A DNA stretch of 10,876 bases from Euperipatoides rowelli. Taxonomy: Eukaryota; Onychophora; Udeonychophora; Euonychophora; Peripatopsidae. Where the stretch lies: assembly GCA_003024985.2 (NCBI GenBank), contig PXIH01S0041333.1; one strand, written 5' to 3'. Both the position numbers and the translations under genes were made by a program. The notes under the pieces are model-generated. The model searched no databases, was not told the origin of the DNA, and saw nothing but the letters and a program-made list of their open reading frames with translations. Shown here one piece after another: positions 7,498-10,876 of the stretch. The number at the start of each line of letters is the position of its first letter. Position 1 is the stretch's first letter.

Positions 7498-7620
7498 AAA
7501 AGAAACAACGAACATGTTCATATCAAATAAAAACAATGAGTTAATTCCTTTTCTTTAATATCAATGTAGATCTAAATACCACCATATATTACTCTGTATT
7601 CATCATTCACCTTACAAAAA

Positions 7621-7845
7621 CTATTTAAAAAATATAGAATGTTGTTCTTGCTTGCGAGATAATTGGAAAATTGACATCAATGATATTATGTCAAAACTTA
7701 ACAATTTGCATTTTATGAGCAAATACCCTGCAGCCATTTTCTCAACTCCTTTTACCAAGTCAGCCCATGCTCTGTGATCGAGCACTGCCATATCTAATTT
7801 CCTGCTATTGGTTCTATTTTCAAATAAGACATAATTGGTTGAAAT
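7621..7845 (-). CDS. unrecognised small open frame
   Basis: This reverse-strand frame is open for 74 codons between stops. An ATG at 7791 would give 56 residues beginning MAVLDHRAWADLVKGVEKMA. The upstream in-frame part reads VLFENRTNSRKLD. The composition is amphipathic-helix-like with mixed charges, and the DNA under it has a local GC rise. An overlapping frame just upstream (ending at 7794) reads VVSDKQWSEFQPIMSYLK, so the two may be pieces of one frameshifted protein. I do not recognise a family. It could be an exon of a host gene, a transposon relic or chance. Confidence 0.25.
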   Translation of the reverse strand: MSTNYVLFENRTNSRKLDMAVLDHRAWADLVKGVEKMAAGYLLIKCKLLSFDIISLMSIFQLSRKQEQHSIFFK

Positions 7846-7982
7846 TCACTCCACTGTTTATCACTAACCACTTTTGTCAACAAACTTAGACTCCTGATTT
7901 AAAATAATAGCTAAATTAAGTTTGAAGATATAATTTAAAGTCATCTTACATTAATAGTAGTGACTGCAACTGTTAAATCATT

Positions 7983-8039
7983 TTGATTGAATGAGAAAAT
8001 GAAATAAAATATTTTTATTTCATTTTCCAATTCAATGAA
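7983..8039. repeat. long near-perfect hairpin, 27-bp arms, 3-base loop
   Basis: The inner 15 bp of each arm are perfect: GAAAATGAAATAAAA (7995-8009) and its complement (8013-8027), with TAT as loop. Pairing continues outward through TTGAAT (7987-7992) and ATTCAA (8030-8035) to 7983/8039, giving three mismatches in 27 pairs. It is symmetric enough to form a cruciform in DNA or a stem in RNA of either strand. Confidence 0.9.
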
Positions 8040-8041
8040 TG

Positions 8042-8056
8042 GGGTTCTGTGAACCC
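8042..8056. repeat. small GC-rich hairpin GGGTTC-TGT-GAACCC
   Basis: A perfect 6-bp stem with a three-base loop lies two bases after the long hairpin. It is one of few GC-rich words in the area and could be part of the same structured element. Confidence 0.6.
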
Positions 8057-8148
8057 ATGAAATACAAAATTATTATGTAATAAATTTTAAAAGACTAGAA
8101 TCAGAAGTCGGTATAAAATTATTTATTTCCTACATTAATGTTGTATCA

Positions 8149-8373
8149 TTAAACATTAACTAGTGGATTAACTATTATTAATTTCTGAAGTATTAACTTA
8201 TTTAACATTACTAACATTTGTGTCTTTGCCCTTTGGGAAATGCTTGTCATTTTTGGATATCTTGTTCGTTTTTTTTTTTGTATTTTTAGTACAATTGTTT
8301 TATTATCCTCCCTGTCACTCAGTTTAACATTACTATTACTATTGTTTGTTTCTGTTACACCTTCTAAATAACA
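8149..8373 (-). pseudogene. possible charged tail of the zinc-knuckle protein
   Basis: A 74-codon reverse open frame without a start codon contains VKLSDREDNKTIVLKIQKKK and is rich in Asn, Lys and Asp, which resembles the low-complexity tail that often follows zinc knuckles in ORF1-type proteins. It lies about 250 bp beyond the knuckles at 8626-8844 on the same strand. The intervening piece is broken but contains an acidic stretch, PDDDIIIDKGEL. Without similarity evidence this link is a guess from position and composition. Confidence 0.25.
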
Positions 8374-8625
8374 TTAATTCACCTTTATCAATAATAATAT
8401 CGTCATCAGGTAAGGACTACTCTAAGACTTGCTCCTCCATAGACAATTTTTATAATTAACTAAAAAATGTAGTTTAAAATAAATAAAGCATTTTTACCTT
8501 ACATATAAAAAGAATTAATATACAGTATATAAAGATATAAAAAAAACATCTATTTTATGCCATCTCTGACCTTTACAGTATCAGGCCTGATAAATTAATT
8601 TGCGCTTTCTTTCAAGCTTTGTCTT

Positions 8626-9116
8626 TTACACTGGTGGAGAAGAGAACATCATCCTCTTTGCTATTACATTGATGATTGCCTTGTAAAAAATATAACAATT
8701 TTTGCATTTTTTAAAACTACAGTCAGAAGCCCTGTGATTTAAATGTTTACAATTTGAACTTATTGGCTCACGGCCCCTAATCATTACTAACATTTTTGTT
8801 GCTACCAATTTTAAATAAATGAGGAATGTCTTTTTGTAGAACAATGGTTTTTAGAGTAGCTTTTCTCTTCACTACATTTGATTTAAGTGTGGGTCTTTGA
8901 GTGATATCAATTTCTTCATTTTTTAAAGTAACAAGGTTTAAATACTTTTCTAGCTACACTCCACGTCACTCATAACTTTGCATAGATGCCAACTACTCCA
9001 CCCTTACATTAATAATCCCATAATGCCCATCTCTTAATATAAATCACTTCTAACCTATCCTTATCCATTTTAGTTTTGAACTCTATAGCAATATAGTATT
9101 TCACGTTTCTTGGAAA
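8626..9116 (-). pseudogene. zinc-knuckle ORF1/gag-like protein relic
   Basis: Three reverse-strand frames line up as one decayed protein. The first (9116-9012) contains NVKYYIAIEFKTKMDKDRL, reminiscent of an RRM-like strand-helix region. The second (8953-8780) has LVTLKNEEIDI, then VLQKDIPHLFKIGSNK. The third (8844-8626) reads MLVMIRGREPISSNC and HRASDCSFKKCKNC. The Gly-Arg-x-Pro then CCHC arrangement is typical of ORF1-type nucleic-acid-binding proteins of non-LTR retrotransposons and ZCCHC-type relatives. In the first knuckle the expected first Cys is Ser (S-x2-C-x4-H-x4-C). The second starts C-x2-C and continues in another frame as GNHQCNS. The strand is opposite to the gypsy element, so it is a separate insertion or gene. 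I saw no RT or endonuclease beside it. Frameshifts make it nonfunctional. Confidence 0.65.
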
Positions 9117-9345
9117 TTATACACCAACTATTGCTTAAGGAATTAACTCTGCTAAGCATTCACTATTTTGGCACTATCAATTCTCACTTCTAACTGCTCA
9201 TGATATAAGATAAAAACAAATTGAATGTCTCTATAAACACCTTTAAACTGAGTATTTGAATTTTTGAGGCTTTGAACAACTTAATATATTTTTTTGGATT
9301 TTTTTTCATTGTCCACTATAACTTTTTCAAAGTCTTTCTTATTTT

Positions 9346-9363
9346 TATTTGGCATGCCAAATA
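9346..9363. promoter_or_regulatory. perfect 18-bp palindrome
   Basis: TATTTGGCATGCCAAATA reads identically on both strands and has a GC-rich centre in AT-rich DNA. TTGGC and GCCAA are the NFI half-sites, but NFI needs five bases between them and here there are two, so a dimeric factor with closer spacing would be needed. It may also be chance. Confidence 0.5.
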
Positions 9364-9445
9364 GAGGTATTTGTTGTAGACTATCCGTTTCATTATTGGA
9401 AGTGAAAATTTTCCACCATCTTGAAACTGAGGTGTTGTTTTTCAC

Positions 9446-9470
9446 TTTTTTTTTTTTAAAAAAAAAAAAA
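9446..9470. repeat. T12A13 block
   Basis: Twelve T are followed directly by thirteen A, forming a perfect 24-bp self-complementary tract. It can extrude as a hairpin and is a likely nucleosome-excluding and replication-slippage site. Assembly errors are also common at such tracts. Confidence 0.9.
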
Positions 9471-9784
9471 CCCACATAACTTGGCAAAATCAATAATTAA
9501 CATAAGTTACCACCAGGACTAACATTTCTATATCGACCACAAAAGTATCTAACTTTATTAAGATTGGTATCATGTTTATATTATGTTTGAAAGATCTTTT
9601 ATCATTTAATAATCAAATTTTAGACCAATTTTCCTTCAGAGGTGAGAAAAAATGTCAAATTTAAATATTGGCAACTGAAATTATTAGAAACAACGATTGA
9701 GACCATATTAGACTAACTTGTAAATAATGGAACAATAGAAATATAAAATGGATAAAATAAATCTAATATATTATAATGCGGAAA

Positions 9785-9817
9785 GTTTGTTTGTTTGTGT
9801 TTGTATGTTTGTTTGTT
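9785..9817. repeat. imperfect TTTG microsatellite
   Basis: Repeated GTTT units are interrupted by GTGT and GTAT. It is non-coding in either direction; a reverse-strand frame across it is merely open. Confidence 0.85.
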
Positions 9818-9886
9818 AGCATTCAGTAGTGAGGACATACATTTACATTGTCTTCTTAGAGACATTGGCCATAATTTTAAATAAGT

Positions 9887-10031
9887 AATTTGGCATGTGG
9901 GTAGGTTCCGTCGTGTAGATAAGACATTGTAAATAGACTTTTTGTGGTGGGGTGATGGGTGGGAAATGACTGAACTGTTTAACATATTTCCCAACATGGC
10001 ACAAACTTGAAATTTGACATGTGGGTAGATT
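9887..10031. repeat. pair of 21-bp direct repeats, 124 bp apart
   Basis: AATTTGGCATGTGGGTAGGTT (9887-9907) recurs at 10011-10031 with two substitutions, and GTGTAGA follows both at similar distance. Each is followed by an A/T stretch and then a G-rich run (GGTGGGGTGATGGGTGGG at 9945-9963; GGGTGGAGGGGGG at 10074-10086), suggesting a diverged tandem duplication of about 124 bp. An 8-bp inverted repeat, TGGGAAAT/ATTTCCCA, lies at 9960-9993. Confidence 0.6.
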
Positions 10032-10059
10032 GTATAGTGTAGAGTATAGAAAATAAAAA

Positions 10060-10854
10060 TATTTTTTTTTTTTGGGTGGAGGGGGGTCCTGGGCAATGCT
10101 AGGTCCCATTCAAGGCAACACCGGGGTACTTCAGATAGTTATTTTGTAAAACTAAAAATGTGTTTTTAACTTTTATTTTTTTTAGGTATTAAAATTTTTT
10201 GGGAAAAAATAATTAATTAAAAAAATAAAAAAAAAAAAAAAAAATATTGATTTTCAGATAGTAAATATTAAAAGGTATTTGTAATCTTATAAATAAAATT
10301 TATTAAAGGTATGAAATGCTTCTTTATTTAGTTAATAGGCTTCCCTTGGGTAAAAATTATTATTATCAGGAATTTCAAGCTAAAAAAAAAACACCAGTTA
10401 TTTACAATTTAAATTACATTTATATTCATGACTTACAAATTATATATGAAGAATTGTTAGCATTATTTAATGTTTTAAATAAATGAACTTGAATAATAGA
10501 TTTAGCTAAATAAAACTAAACTAAACTTTAAATGAACTCGAAAAGACAACATGGCGTAAATTCAATAGTTTTAACGTAAAACAAACTATTTAATACATAG
10601 AAAATAATCAAAGTAATAAAAGTTTTAGAATATTTTATATTCTCCTGTTAATACCGATTGATGTCAGCGTTTATAATGAATTAGGCTAAACCGAAATTTA
10701 TTAGCGTTTCTCATCTTTGTAATTACACGAGATTAACATTAGACAGGTAAAATAATGATTACCCAATAAATAATGTTGTAATTAAATTTTCTTTACATCA
10801 GTATTAGCACCAACAATGAAATACGATATTTGAGATTATGCATAAACAGTATGT
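10060..10854. other. AT-rich terminal stretch
   Basis: A short GC-rich word (GGGTCCTGGGCAATGCTAGG, 10084-10103) is followed by very AT-rich sequence with A-runs (about 10219-10244). I see no gene, RNA gene or organised repeat. Confidence 0.6.
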
Positions 10855-10876
10855 ATATATATATATATATATATAT
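10854..10876. repeat. AT dinucleotide microsatellite cut by the window end
   Basis: Alternating T and A run without interruption to the last base, so the true length is unknown. Confidence 0.9.

Larger units (their letters stand above)
7498..8148. other. flank downstream of the LTR element
   Basis: Apart from an unrecognised reverse open stretch (7621-7845) and two hairpins (7983-8039 and 8042-8056), I see no gene or repeat here. The part at about 7725-7795 is less AT-rich than its surroundings, which fits a possible coding relic. Confidence 0.5.
9117..9780. other. AT-rich stretch, mostly non-coding
   Basis: The reverse strand at about 9281-9435 has a Lys/Asn-rich frame (NKKDFEKVIVDNEKKSKKIY) that could be the N-terminal part of the zinc-knuckle relic, but low complexity makes this weak. 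Otherwise I see only the perfect palindrome at 9346-9363, the T12A13 block and featureless AT-rich sequence from 9480 to 9780. Confidence 0.5.

Noticed and set aside
3123-7502. Target-site duplication ATTAG/AAAAG
   Set aside because: Only three of five positions agree, which is not distinguishable from chance in AT-rich DNA.
9346-9363. NFI site
   Set aside because: The TTGGC and GCCAA half-sites are two bases apart rather than the five required.
9281-9493. Opposing frames around the T12A13 block
   Set aside because: Their ends are homopolymer-encoded Phe or Lys runs. Only the Lys/Asn-rich reverse segment might belong to the zinc-knuckle relic, and that is too weak to annotate as a gene.
9713-10109. 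Reverse frames of 88 and 127 residues
   Set aside because: They cross a microsatellite, a poly(T) run and a duplicated segment; the repeated Pro-Thr-Cys-Gln-like word simply mirrors the DNA direct repeat.

Overview
This window looks like AT-rich, repeat-dominated nuclear DNA of an animal, probably an invertebrate. There is no bacterial-style gene packing, no intact gene and no long uninterrupted reading frame. Homopolymer runs, microsatellites and decayed transposons fill the space. The best-supported element is a Ty3/gypsy retrotransposon most like the animal 'K02A2.6-like' families. That fits a metazoan but does not identify the species.

Layout: 1-1385 is AT-rich non-coding DNA with one GC-rich repeat-like patch (about 286-382). 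1386-2176 is a minisatellite of about 17 units with a 44-45 bp period. 2177-3127 is mostly unique AT-rich sequence holding a short conserved-looking reverse frame and two direct copies of a CTCF-core-like word 38 bp apart. 3128-7497 is a complete but dead LTR retrotransposon: 5' LTR, candidate primer site, gag remnant, protease, reverse transcriptase, RNase H, integrase, polypurine tract, 3' LTR, all on the + strand. 7498-8148 holds an unrecognised reverse-strand open stretch and a strong AT-rich hairpin. 8149 to about 9116 is a second decayed retroelement-type protein on the - strand: a zinc-knuckle (CCHC) ORF1/gag-like pseudogene. 9117-10876 is simple-sequence-rich non-coding DNA with a perfect 18-bp palindrome, a T12A13 block, a TTTG microsatellite, a 124-bp-offset direct repeat and a terminal AT microsatellite.

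The gypsy element domains are in the canonical order PR-RT-RH-IN, but stops, frameshifts and lost catalytic residues interrupt them. The YLDD box of RT reads stop-L-D-G and the integrase catalytic Glu is gone. The two LTRs differ at about 25 substitutions by my hand alignment (roughly 90% identity). The element is therefore an old insertion that cannot mobilise itself. I found no evidence of a new functional system. The items most worth a second look are the 27-bp-arm hairpin, the paired CTCF-like words, the higher-order structure of the minisatellite and the reverse-strand zinc-knuckle remnant.
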